A stretch of DNA of 64,000 nt from Brumicola pallidula DSM 14239 = ACAM 615 (GTDB lineage Bacteria; Pseudomonadota; Gammaproteobacteria; Enterobacterales; Alteromonadaceae), in NCBI RefSeq assembly GCF_000428905.1, contig NZ_KE386815.1, positions 248,001 through 312,000 on the forward strand, given 5' to 3'. Below the pieces are notes generated by a model that made no database searches, was not told the origin of the DNA, and saw only the letters and a program-made list of their open reading frames with translations. Of the stretch, positions 47,500-56,449 are shown piece by piece (positions within the stretch are counted from its first letter, which is position 1; the number at the start of each line of letters is the position of its first letter). The translations under genes were made by a program, and so were the position numbers.

Positions 47500-48516
47500 T
47501 TACAGATAATCCCTTATTAATGTCTCTGCTATCTGCACACTGTTAGTCGCAGCACCTTTTCTAATATTGTCAGAGACAACCCAAAGGTTAATTCCATGTG
47601 AATGGGAAATATCATTTCTAACACGACCTACATGCACGGAATCGTTGCCACTTGCTGATGAAACTTGGGTAGGGAAATCTTCAGGCTTGTCATACAAAGT
47701 GATACCCGGCGCGTTGCGCAGCAAGTCTTTCACTGCTTCAGCATCAATTTGTTGACGAGTTTCAATATGAATAGCTTCACCGTGGCCATAAAATACAGGG
47801 ACTCGCACAGCCGTAGCATTGACTAAAATACTGTCATCACCCATGATTTTTTGAGTTTCCCACACCATTTTCATTTCTTCTTTGGTGTAGCCATTGTCTA
47901 AAAAGACATCAATTTGGGGGATAACATTAAACGCGATTTGACGAGAAAAATCATCTCCCGTAATGGCTTTTGCATTTAACAACTCTGCAGTTTGTTTCGC
48001 CAACGCTTCCATTGCACTTTTTCCTGCACCGGAAACAGATTGATAAGTACACACATTAATGCGCTCTATCCCAACTGCATCATGGATCGGTTTTAACGCA
48101 ACCATCATTTGAATAGTTGAACAATTAGGGTTCGCAATAATATTTCGATTTCTAAAGTCAGCTAAAGCATGCGGGTTCACCTCTGGCACTACCAGTGGAA
48201 TGTCGGCTTCGTAACGAAACTGAGACGTATTGTCGATAACAACACAACCTGCTTCAGCGGCAATAGGGGCGTATTTTGCAGAAACATTGCCGCCAGCAGA
48301 AAAGAACCCGAACTGTACTTTTGACCAATCAAATTCATCGGCATTCAAAACCGTTATTTTTTCGCCTTTAAATTTAATACTACCACCTGCTGAACGTTCG
48401 CTAGCAAGTGGATATAGTTTGTTGATTGGAAAATTTCGTTCTTCCAATAGCTCTATCATTATTTGGCCAACTAAGCCTGTGGCACCTAAAACAGCAACGT
48501 CGAACGCTTGCGACAT
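47500..48516 (-). CDS. asd: Aspartate-semialdehyde dehydrogenase
   Basis: NADP-dependent enzyme at the branch to lysine, threonine and methionine, 338 residues. The nucleotide loop VAVLGATGLVGQIM, the catalytic C132 in ANPNCSTIQ and the substrate block VSGAGKSAMEAL are present. The active-site Cys shows this is a true Asd rather than the inactive Usg paralogue. It sits between pdxB and fimV on the same strand, the standard order. Confidence 0.95.
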   Translation of the reverse strand: MSQAFDVAVLGATGLVGQIMIELLEERNFPINKLYPLASERSAGGSIKFKGEKITVLNADEFDWSKVQFGFFSAGGNVSAKYAPIAAEAGCVVIDNTSQFRYEADIPLVVPEVNPHALADFRNRNIIANPNCSTIQMMVALKPIHDAVGIERINVCTYQSVSGAGKSAMEALAKQTAELLNAKAITGDDFSRQIAFNVIPQIDVFLDNGYTKEEMKMVWETQKIMGDDSILVNATAVRVPVFYGHGEAIHIETRQQIDAEAVKDLLRNAPGITLYDKPEDFPTQVSSASGNDSVHVGRVRNDISHSHGINLWVVSDNIRKGAATNSVQIAETLIRDYL

Positions 48517-48564
48517 GAGTAAATATCTCCAAAATAAAATTATGACTAGGTTAAACGATTATCG

Positions 48565-49713
48565 TTAGTTGGCTATTTTAAACCCTATTGACGCAGCTAT
48601 TTGTGCCACGTTCTTGTTATTCTTTTTATGTGCTGTGTCAGCGGCAAACTCAGTCTGTACTGCGCTAAATTCTCGTCTCACTGGATAATGTGTTCGAATA
48701 TCAGCAAACGCCTCTGATTTTGCCATGCGAGAGCGAAAAATACCATCATCCTTTTTGATGTCGTACATAAACTTAACCATCTGAAATAATTGATTTAAAG
48801 GTGAAAATGATGGATCCACGCACAGGTTCTTTTCAAAATCAGGTAGGAATTGTTCTAATTTAAGCACATTTTTTTTATTAAAATGACGACAAAAGGCATC
48901 GTAAACCATCGACGTCCCTCTCGCTTTACCTTCCAATGTATGCCCAGCAACATGTGCTGTTGCTATGCGAACATGAGGGATTAATTCATGTTTGATAAAG
49001 GGTTCATTCTCCCACACATCAAGAACAACATTTAATTTTTTACCCATTTCAAAACAGCTTAACAATGCGTCGTTATCAATAACTTCACCTCGACAAGCAT
49101 TGATAAGATATTGATGCTCAGATAACTTTGATAATTCGTCACTACCGAACATGTGCAAGGTAGAAAAATCTCCTTTTGTTGCAAGTGGGGTGTGCAAGCA
49201 AATAATATCGGCCTGCATTGCAGTTTCAAAATTTACAAATGACCTTTGGTCACCTATTTTTTGTAAAGGTGGGTCACATAAAACACAGTTTATTTGCAAG
49301 CCTTTTAAGATACCAGCCAGTGCGGTTCCTACATTTCCAGCTCCAATAATGGCTACTTTTTTAATAAACGGATTGAATTCATCTTCAAACGCAAGCTGAA
49401 AAATAGCGCTCGTTACATATTCAGCTACGGCCGTCGCGTTACAACCACCCGCCGCATACCATTTCACATTATTTTGCTCAAGGTAATCAATGTCCAGGTG
49501 ATTGAAACCTGCTGTTGCGGTCGCCACAAATTGTAATTTATTGGCTTTTTGTAATAATGTCTCATCCACTTTCGTCGTCGAACGCACAAATAAGGCATCA
49601 ATATCAACCAGCGCTTCACACGTTAGGCTGCCTGATTCGAAAGCTTTTGCTTCACCTAAGCTAGAAAAAAAAGCATCGGCATAAGGCATTGCTATATCGT
49701 ACAAAATATTCAA
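48565..49713 (-). CDS. pdxB: 4-phosphoerythronate dehydrogenase
   Basis: Second enzyme of the DXP-dependent pyridoxal-phosphate pathway, 382 residues. The D-isomer 2-hydroxyacid dehydrogenase core has ATAGFNHLDIDYL, the NAD loop VAIIGAGNVGTALAG, NACRGEVID with the catalytic Arg, and TAHVAGHTLEGKARGT with the His. The C-terminal PdxB dimerisation domain is present. The start is TTG at 49713, preceded by GGAG. Its N-terminus NILYDIAMPYADAFF matches the family. Confidence 0.95.
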   Translation of the reverse strand: MNILYDIAMPYADAFFSSLGEAKAFESGSLTCEALVDIDALFVRSTTKVDETLLQKANKLQFVATATAGFNHLDIDYLEQNNVKWYAAGGCNATAVAEYVTSAIFQLAFEDEFNPFIKKVAIIGAGNVGTALAGILKGLQINCVLCDPPLQKIGDQRSFVNFETAMQADIICLHTPLATKGDFSTLHMFGSDELSKLSEHQYLINACRGEVIDNDALLSCFEMGKKLNVVLDVWENEPFIKHELIPHVRIATAHVAGHTLEGKARGTSMVYDAFCRHFNKKNVLKLEQFLPDFEKNLCVDPSFSPLNQLFQMVKFMYDIKKDDGIFRSRMAKSEAFADIRTHYPVRREFSAVQTEFAADTAHKKNNKNVAQIAASIGFKIAN

Positions 49714-49788
49714 TTACTGTTCTCCATGCTTTATACGTTAGTAAAATTCTGTTTACTATGGGTAAAAATTGCCAACTAAAACTGATAT

Positions 49789-49820
49789 AAAAAAACCATT
49801 CAATATTGAATGGTTTTTTT
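49789..49820 (-). terminator. Rho-independent terminator between fabB and pdxB
   Basis: ACCATTCAAT and ATTGAATGGT form a perfect 10-bp palindrome flanked by A runs on one side and seven T on the other. It would work on either strand. It lies about 50 bases after the fabB stop. Confidence 0.9.
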
Positions 49821-49868
49821 ATTCATTGTTTAGCCATCCCCGAAATGCGCGAGCAAGCTAAAGGGGAG

Positions 49869-51083
49869 TTAAGCGTGATATTTTTTAAATACCAAGGTGG
49901 CATTAGTGCCACCAAAACCAAAACTATTTGACATGATAAGGTCTAATTTTGCTTTTCTAGTTTGGGTCACAATGTCCAAACCTTTTGCTGCTTCGTCTAA
50001 ATTTTCAATGTTAATTGACGGTGCAATAAAGTCGTTTTCCATCATCAGCATACTATAGATGGCTTCGTTTACACCCGCAGCCCCTAAAGCATGACCGGTG
50101 AGTGATTTTGTTGCACTCATCGGCGGACTATTTTCGCCGAATAAGGTCTGAATAGCCTCTAACTCTTTTACATCTCCAACGGGTGTCGATGTGCCGTGAG
50201 TATTCAAATAATCTACTGGTTGATCAATACCTTGTAATGCCTGTTTCATGCATCTAACAGCACCCTCACCGGATGGTGCAACCATATCATGGCCGTCAGA
50301 TGTAGCACCGTAGCCTACAACTTCAGCATATATCTTCGCACCGCGCGATAGTGCATGCTCTAACTCTTCCACAACGACCATACCGCCGCCACCAGAACTA
50401 ACAAAACCATCGCGATCAACATCGTATGTGCGCGATGCCTTTGTTGGATCATCATTATATTTAGTTGATAGCGCTCCCATTGCGTCAAACTGGCTTGATA
50501 AAGCCCAATGCAATTCTTCGCCACCACCCGCAAAAACCATGTCTTGCTTGCCTAACTGGATCATTTCTAGCGCATTACCAATACAATGTGCACTCGTTGC
50601 ACAGGCAGAAGAAATACTATAGTTCACGCCTTTAATCTTAAAGGGAGTTGCCAAACAAGCTGAGACAGTACTACCCATGCAACGAGTTACCATGTAAGGA
50701 CCAATTCGTTTCACACTTTTTTCACGCAAGATATCTGCTGATATCACTTGATTTTCAGAAGATGCGCCACCGGAACCGGCAATAATACCCACTCGTTCAT
50801 CCGAATATTGCTCTTCTGTTAATCCGGCATCTTCTATCGCTTGTTTCATCGCTATATACGCATAGCTTGCAGCGTCGCCCATGAAGCGCAGAGCTTTACG
50901 GTCAATGTGCTCAGACAAGTCTATTTTTAGGTCTCCCCAGACTTGGCTACGAAGTCCCATATCGGCAAACTGTTGGGAAAAGGTAATACCCGAACGACCC
51001 GCTCTTAATGAATCGGTCACTTCTTGTTTGTTATTGCCTATGCTCGATACGATGCCAAGGCCAGTAATCACTGCTCTTCTCAT
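49869..51083 (-). CDS. fabB: Beta-ketoacyl-ACP synthase I
   Basis: Elongating condensing enzyme of fatty-acid synthesis, needed for unsaturated fatty acids; 404 residues, normal length. The Cys-His-His triad is C161 ([13 protein letters not shown]), H296 ([12 protein letters not shown]) and H331 ([10 protein letters not shown]). It is monocistronic, with a clear terminator. Its 506-base divergent gap with mnmC would hold the promoter. No FabR- or FadR-type palindrome was recognised there by eye. Confidence 0.97.
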   Translation of the reverse strand: MRRAVITGLGIVSSIGNNKQEVTDSLRAGRSGITFSQQFADMGLRSQVWGDLKIDLSEHIDRKALRFMGDAASYAYIAMKQAIEDAGLTEEQYSDERVGIIAGSGGASSENQVISADILREKSVKRIGPYMVTRCMGSTVSACLATPFKIKGVNYSISSACATSAHCIGNALEMIQLGKQDMVFAGGGEELHWALSSQFDAMGALSTKYNDDPTKASRTYDVDRDGFVSSGGGGMVVVEELEHALSRGAKIYAEVVGYGATSDGHDMVAPSGEGAVRCMKQALQGIDQPVDYLNTHGTSTPVGDVKELEAIQTLFGENSPPMSATKSLTGHALGAAGVNEAIYSMLMMENDFIAPSINIENLDEAAKGLDIVTQTRKAKLDLIMSNSFGFGGTNATLVFKKYHA

Positions 51084-51589
51084 TTTTCACCTAATATATT
51101 GTTGCGAATTCATTATTATTTTTTATACTGCGCGGTGCAAACTTTTGCAAGCCTACAACTTAGATCAATTCACTCGCCTTGTTGTTTTGCGAAGACGTTA
51201 ATCTGTAAACTTGGATTTAGCGTATTTATTACATTACTGGCAATAGTAACGGTTTTAGTGGCTAAAGTGGTCCGATATTTACAACGTCCGACACTCCTCA
51301 GATCAACATGCCTTAAATCAAAGGGGCATATCTGATACAAAAGCCCTAGTAACAAACCGGTAGCATTGTCCTCTGTTGCTAGTGTAACCTGTTTATGGCG
51401 TGCCGTCTTTGCTGGTTTAAGTCTTGTGCGTGACTGTGTCAGGATGTTTTCACATGATATACTGGTGGCACTTAACTCAGCACGGATTTACCTGTAATTC
51501 ATATCAACAGTTAAACGTAGACTGACTAAATTAAGAACGAATTTTGTTCGATGTAACGTTAGCTGACAACATACTATCTGTTTTATTCG
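51084..51589. other. 506-base divergent gap between fabB and mnmC
   Basis: No gene is supported; the small frames here lack ribosome-binding sites. A TGATATACT near 51455-51463 is a candidate extended -10 for mnmC with a weak -35, leaving a leader of about 120 bases. Nothing else with clear structure was seen. Confidence 0.4.
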
Positions 51590-53752
51590 ATGAGTGAGAA
51601 GTGTTTTTTGAAAATATCCAATGCCAACATTGCTTTTAATGAAAAAGGAACTCCGGTCACAAATACAATCAACGACGTCTACTTTTCGAGTGAAAACGGT
51701 ATCCAAGAAGCTCATCACGTATTTATAAAAAGTAACAATCTAAACGAACGTTGGGCTGCATCTTCTCTTCCTAGCTTTCACATCGGTGAAACCGGGTTTG
51801 GTACAGGGCTTAATTTTCTCGTTGCCGCGCAGCAGTTCATCACATTTAGAAAAAATCACCCCGCATCGCAGTTAAGCCAACTGTATTTTTTTAGCACTGA
51901 GAAATACCCTTTAACTAAGTCAGATTTAAGCAAAACGTTGGCATTATGGCCCGAGCTAGCAACATTAAGTGAGTCATTGCTTGCGCTTTATCCTATGCCA
52001 TTATCTGGCTTGCATCGAATCCACTTGTTTGCTGATCAAGTTGTTTTAGATTTATGGTTAGGCGATGCCATAGAAGGTTTTACATATGCCCATGCGCACC
52101 AAGAAGGTCGGATTGATGCTTGGTTTTTAGATGGCTTCGCGCCTAGTGATGACGAATCGATGTGGCAACCGGCTCTTTTTAAACAAATGAAGCGATTGAG
52201 CCGAGACAAGGCAACTTTTGCGACACTGACCACTACCAAGATTGTCGAAGAAGGCTTAAGAGGTATCGGTTTTGCTATACAAAAACAAAAATGGCTTGCC
52301 ACCAAACCAGAAATGCTACGGGGTAGCATAACGTTTGAAAAGAATGAGCAAATTACACCAAGGCAAGCGCCCATATTTCATCGCCATCCACCAACAACCG
52401 ACACTCCGTCTTTAAAGCAACAACATGTTGCCATTATTGGCGGTGGCATCGCTGCTGCTATTTGTGCCTTGAAACTCATTAGAGCCGGCAAAAAAGTAAG
52501 TTTATTTTGTGCCGACAAGACCCTAGCCCAAGGCGCTTCAGGGAATGAACAAGGCGGTTTTTACCCGCAACTTAATGCGGAAGCAGGTATTGCCAGCCAA
52601 ATTCATGCGCAGAGCTTTTTATATGCTCGTCAGTTTTATGACCAGTTATTGTCACAAGGCTATTGGTTTCAACATCAATGGTGCGGGGTTTTACAATTAT
52701 GTTTCAGTGATAATGTGACTACACGTTATCAAAATATGATGCGCAAACAAACCTGGCCTCAATCCCTAGTCGATTGGGTTGAACCAAAGCAAGCCTCAAG
52801 CATTGCTAATTTACCAATTACTAGCCCTAGCCTGCATTTGCCATTGGGCGGATGGTTGTCACCACCCGGTTTAGTGCATGCGTGTATCGACGCTGCCCGT
52901 AAAGGCGATTTTAACCTTTATCTAAACCATCGACTGGTTAGTATCGTGCCAACTGAAAGCCAACTTCAAAACCAACTAATATTTAAGCACATTGAAGATG
53001 ACTTTGACGCTGATGTCGACGCGACTTTAGAGGCTGCTGTGGAAGCTACTGTAAATGAAACGGCGGATATTGTTGTACTCGCTTGCGGTGCCGAATCACA
53101 CCTATTAAGCGGTCTGGATTTACCATTTCGCATGACTCGCGGACAAGTAGAGCGTATTCCAACCAACACAAGTTTGTCGGGCCTCAGTGCCGTCTTATGT
53201 CACAAAGGTTATATGACACCCGCACACAATGATCATCATGCAATGGGCTCAACTTACGTGAAAAATGATATGAATACCGAGTATAGAGAGAGTGAAGGAG
53301 AGTTAAATTTGCGCATGCACCAACAAGCCTTAAATAATACTTCTTGGTCAAACAAGCTTGCATTAAATAAAGCGGTCAGCGACGATAGTTTGCGTCATGA
53401 TTTACCTAATAATGGTTTACCTAATAATGATTTACGCGGCAGAGCCGCTATTCGCTGCAGCCTTCCCGATCATCTACCCGTAGTCGGGGCTTTTCCGATA
53501 ATTGAAAAACAAAAGATAGAGCTAAGCGAGCTATATAAAGCGAAAGCCGATGATTATTATCCAATCCCTTCGGTACAGCCCAACGTTTACTTGCTCACAG
53601 GCTTAGGTTCAAGGGGCTTAACGACCGCCCCATTGATGGCTGAAATATTGGTAAGTCAACTGTGTTCAGCACCATTGCCACTGGACAGTCGATTGCTTAA
53701 TGCGCTTAATCCTAACCGCTTTGTAGTGCGAGATTTAATCCGTCGCAGATAG
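51590..53752 (+). CDS. mnmC: Bifunctional tRNA wobble-uridine enzyme MnmC
   Basis: Makes mnm5s2U34 in tRNA, 720 residues. The N-terminal SAM methyltransferase domain (about 1-250) has HIGETGFGTGLNFLVA and IDAWFLDGFAPSDDESMW. The C-terminal FAD oxidase domain has VAIIGGGIAAAICALKL, GNEQGGFYPQL and the closing YLLTGLGSRGLTTAPLMAE. The oxidase part carries a low-complexity insert rich in Asn and Asp at about residues 600-618, encoded by two 15-bp repeats. It is convergent with the FlgO-like genes and overlaps the last one by 18 bases. Confidence 0.96.
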   Translation: MSEKCFLKISNANIAFNEKGTPVTNTINDVYFSSENGIQEAHHVFIKSNNLNERWAASSLPSFHIGETGFGTGLNFLVAAQQFITFRKNHPASQLSQLYFFSTEKYPLTKSDLSKTLALWPELATLSESLLALYPMPLSGLHRIHLFADQVVLDLWLGDAIEGFTYAHAHQEGRIDAWFLDGFAPSDDESMWQPALFKQMKRLSRDKATFATLTTTKIVEEGLRGIGFAIQKQKWLATKPEMLRGSITFEKNEQITPRQAPIFHRHPPTTDTPSLKQQHVAIIGGGIAAAICALKLIRAGKKVSLFCADKTLAQGASGNEQGGFYPQLNAEAGIASQIHAQSFLYARQFYDQLLSQGYWFQHQWCGVLQLCFSDNVTTRYQNMMRKQTWPQSLVDWVEPKQASSIANLPITSPSLHLPLGGWLSPPGLVHACIDAARKGDFNLYLNHRLVSIVPTESQLQNQLIFKHIEDDFDADVDATLEAAVEATVNETADIVVLACGAESHLLSGLDLPFRMTRGQVERIPTNTSLSGLSAVLCHKGYMTPAHNDHHAMGSTYVKNDMNTEYRESEGELNLRMHQQALNNTSWSNKLALNKAVSDDSLRHDLPNNGLPNNDLRGRAAIRCSLPDHLPVVGAFPIIEKQKIELSELYKAKADDYYPIPSVQPNVYLLTGLGSRGLTTAPLMAEILVSQLCSAPLPLDSRLLNALNPNRFVVRDLIRRR

Positions 53753-54511
53753 TCTTGAAATGTAATCGGGGCGCAGGCTTTGTGCAATAAAATGCGGAAT
53801 TAACACCGACGCACTAGCAACGACACGCCCATTCTCAATTGAGATAATTCGCGCATTTATCTGAACTCCTTTTGACTTATCAATCATAGTGCCTGACAAC
53901 ATATGATCCATTTTCATATTTTCAGCAAGTTTAAGTGCCTCTCGCGAAAATACAAAATCGCCACGTTGCGTAATATTAAGCGTACTTGTCATCTTAAAAT
54001 CAACTACTGCCAAGCCAAATTGCTGTATTTCTGATATAAAGTATTCAGCAAGTTGATTACCTAAAATATTGGTTTGTTGTAAGCTTTTGTCCAATCGCAC
54101 AAATGAAGCAACGCCAATTAAGTCATCTTTTTTCATGCCGGCGCTATTGCGCAATAACTGCATGGATAGTTGGCCCGCATAATCTGCAAGTGACTTGTGC
54201 GAAAAACTAGGGCGGAACAAGGTAGAAGGCGCCTGCCACGGCTGCATATAATCAGCTTTACCCATATCGTCAATTACGCCATTGTCCATTGATGATCCGG
54301 CATCCCCCTTGTAATTTTCGAGTGAGATACCCGAACGCCCTTTGGACAGCTTATCGTCGCCTAGTTGTAATTCACCTCCCTCTTGTTCAAGCAAAAGATC
54401 AGCGATAGTTCGCGGCGGCGTATAACCCGCCATTAACATTTTACTTACAGCACAACCATTTAAGAAAATAATACTCGCTGCCGCTAAAATCAATTTTTTA
54501 TTGATAGCCAT
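53735..54511 (-). CDS. FlgO-family lipoprotein, third of three
   Basis: 258-residue predicted outer-membrane lipoprotein, lipobox LNGC. The FlgO domain (about 110-250) reads GVASFVRLDKSLQQTNILGN, QLAEYFISEIQQFGLAVVDF and MLSGTMIDKSKGVQINARI. In Vibrio FlgO helps form the flagellar outer ring, but no flagellar genes are nearby. Between lipobox and domain is a linker of about 90 residues. It starts one base after the second paralogue ends, and its 3' end overlaps mnmC. Confidence 0.85.
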   Translation of the reverse strand: MAINKKLILAAASIIFLNGCAVSKMLMAGYTPPRTIADLLLEQEGGELQLGDDKLSKGRSGISLENYKGDAGSSMDNGVIDDMGKADYMQPWQAPSTLFRPSFSHKSLADYAGQLSMQLLRNSAGMKKDDLIGVASFVRLDKSLQQTNILGNQLAEYFISEIQQFGLAVVDFKMTSTLNITQRGDFVFSREALKLAENMKMDHMLSGTMIDKSKGVQINARIISIENGRVVASASVLIPHFIAQSLRPDYISRLSATD

Positions 54512-54512
54512 G

Positions 54513-55262
54513 TTACTCGCCTTTTATTAATCTAACGCCATCAACAATGTCAGTCGCCTTGCTTGATTCACTTGGTATCAAGGCGTCAACAACATAAAAT
54601 GGGATCAGCATCTGTGAACTTGCAACGATCACGCTAGACTCCATACCAATCATTTTAGCATTCACGATATAACCGCCCTGATGCTTCGTCATCGTACCTG
54701 TTAAGACGTACTGAATAGGTGTTGCGCTAGTTAGGTCAAGAAAATCACGTGATAACACAAAATCTCCGCTATCGGTGACTCGAATAAACTGAGTCGCTTT
54801 AAATTCCACGACAGGCATTCTGAATTTATGAAATTCATGAGCAAATGATTCCGCAATTTGATAACCCAACAGGTTGGTTTCTTTTAGGTCACTGTCAATT
54901 AATGAAAAGTGCGTCACAGCCACAGGAGTGCGTTCTGTCACGTATTCCATATTTGATACTAGATCTTGCGCCATATTACGCACGTAATCGCCAATATTTT
55001 TAGCCAGCGGACGGCTTTTGTAAGCGCCATTCACGCTAGAATAGACAGTGGGTTTTACAATCGCGCCAAATTCATCAATACCTTGTTCTTGAGTCTCTTG
55101 CGCTGCTAATGTATTTTCTATACCTTCAATATTAACGACTCCGTTTTGCGTCTCAGATGCAGTCACATCTTCGTTAGTTTTGTTGCGAAAAGGGCTAATG
55201 TCTGGCAACACTGAACAACCTGATAAAGTCACAAGTGCAAGGGTGGTAATTAAAAGCTTCAT
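54513..55262 (-). CDS. FlgO-family lipoprotein, second of three
   Basis: 249 residues; lipobox LSGC at the end of a short signal peptide. The same FlgO-type domain as its neighbours is seen (AVTHFSLIDSDLKETNLLGY, QIAESFAHEFHKFRMPVVEF, VLTGTMTKHQGGYIVNAKMI). The start overlaps the upstream stop in an ATGA, so translation is coupled. The three genes look like an old tandem triplication that has diverged considerably. Confidence 0.85.
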   Translation of the reverse strand: MKLLITTLALVTLSGCSVLPDISPFRNKTNEDVTASETQNGVVNIEGIENTLAAQETQEQGIDEFGAIVKPTVYSSVNGAYKSRPLAKNIGDYVRNMAQDLVSNMEYVTERTPVAVTHFSLIDSDLKETNLLGYQIAESFAHEFHKFRMPVVEFKATQFIRVTDSGDFVLSRDFLDLTSATPIQYVLTGTMTKHQGGYIVNAKMIGMESSVIVASSQMLIPFYVVDALIPSESSKATDIVDGVRLIKGE

Positions 55263-55900
55263 AGGGCTGCTCCGTTAGATTGGTTTTCAATTCTGTATAG
55301 TTTTCCGCCGCGAGTCGTCACTTGCTCTGTTTCCCAAAAGATGTCTCCTGGAAAGAATTTAGTTGCAGCGGCAACCACATTTTTACTTCTTGCATTAATA
55401 ATTCTGGCATTGACCACAGCGCCTTGTTGTTGCTGTGTCATTGTGCCGGTGATAAAAAAGTCCACCCGCTGTACTGCGTTTAATTTGTCGACATCGCGTG
55501 ACAAAACGCGGTCAGAATTTTCCGTAATGGTGATAGTATTTGCCGCTTTGTAATCCTGAGTAACAAATCCACGCTTCACGGCTTCAGTCATTAAGCCTTG
55601 TTCCAGCTGTTGACCAAGTAACATAAGCGGTTCTTGATGTTTGTGATTCGATTTAAATGAGTCCACAGGAACAAAACCAGCAACCGCGAAGCGATAATTG
55701 CGGTCAGGTCTCAAGGTAGCAAATAGCTCATTTGCCAATTGATTGGTATGATATTCAACATTTCCAAGCGCTCTTGGTTTTGGGTTTTTAGCCTCTGTAA
55801 CCGCAGGGTTGATCATTGAACAACCCGACAAACTTAGCAGCAACAGTAAACTCAACATGCTGAGGATCAAAACGGCATAAGGTGTAAATGAATTTTTCAA
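55259..55900 (-). CDS. FlgO-family lipoprotein, first of three
   Basis: 213 residues, the shortest paralogue. The signal peptide is strongly hydrophobic (SMLSLLLLLSLSGC) with the lipobox SLSGC. The FlgO domain (about 50-190) has FAVAGFVPVDSF, LMLLGQQLEQGLMTEAVKRG and DFFITGTMTQQQQGAVVNAR. The start is TTG at 55900 with a weak ribosome-binding site; an internal ATG at 55858 would remove the basic n-region. A long hairpin (55913-55967) lies directly upstream. Confidence 0.82.
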   Translation of the reverse strand: MKNSFTPYAVLILSMLSLLLLLSLSGCSMINPAVTEAKNPKPRALGNVEYHTNQLANELFATLRPDRNYRFAVAGFVPVDSFKSNHKHQEPLMLLGQQLEQGLMTEAVKRGFVTQDYKAANTITITENSDRVLSRDVDKLNAVQRVDFFITGTMTQQQQGAVVNARIINARSKNVVAAATKFFPGDIFWETEQVTTRGGKLYRIENQSNGAAL

Positions 55901-55912
55901 AACAATTTCTCA

Positions 55913-55967
55913 CAAAGTGGCAAACTCTTGTATTTGCATGGAGGATTGCAAGAAGAGTTCCACTTTG
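55913..55967 (-). promoter_or_regulatory. Long hairpin upstream of the FlgO-family operon
   Basis: CAAAGTGG (55913-55920) pairs with CCACTTTG (55960-55967). After a 2-base bulge AACTCTT (55923-55929) pairs with AAGAGTT (55953-55959), and TTGCA (55934-55938) with TGCAA (55947-55951). It ends 13 bases before the TTG start, with no T-tract after it. It could be a leader control element or the terminator/processing site of yfcL. Confidence 0.55.
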
Positions 55968-55996
55968 CAGAAATTTATTTTATTGCTGAAAAAAAC

Positions 55997-56290
55997 TTAT
56001 AATTGAAATAACGAATTAAACAAGGTGTTGACTTGTTCAGCGTCTGAAGTGCTAAGTTCGTTATTCCCAAACGCTTTTTGTAATTGCTTATCGAGCGTGA
56101 CTTGTAAAGTCGAAATAGGATTATTTTCGCCCTGTTCGATCAACTTTTCAACATTCGCAACAGCGACATCAAAATGGCCATGTAAGTAACTTGCTATGAA
56201 CAATTCGTGATCGCTGCCGTCTACGATGAATGAATCTAAATGTGCCTGCATTTTATCGGCTTTTTCGATGAAAATCGAATCTTGACTCAA
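55997..56290 (-). CDS. yfcL: YfcL family protein
   Basis: 97-residue cytoplasmic protein of unknown function. SDHELFIASYLHGHFDVAVA and the C-terminal block LQKAFGNNELSTSDAEQV, ending in NTLFNSLFQL, match the YfcL family. Its position near epmC and mnmC/fabB also matches the E. coli neighbourhood. The start is TTG at 56290, directly after a strong AGGAGGAAG. Confidence 0.85.
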   Translation of the reverse strand: MSQDSIFIEKADKMQAHLDSFIVDGSDHELFIASYLHGHFDVAVANVEKLIEQGENNPISTLQVTLDKQLQKAFGNNELSTSDAEQVNTLFNSLFQL

Positions 56291-56449
56291 AACTTCCTCC
56301 TTTTTATATTAACGAATGTTGTGCGTGACTTTAGCTTGCCTGTAAATAATTGTTGATGCTAGAACTTATGCGCACTGCGTGCAATGCAAACAGGTGCTGG
56401 CATCCAGTGTCAAACTGCAGTAGATAACCATAAAACACATATTCGTGTT

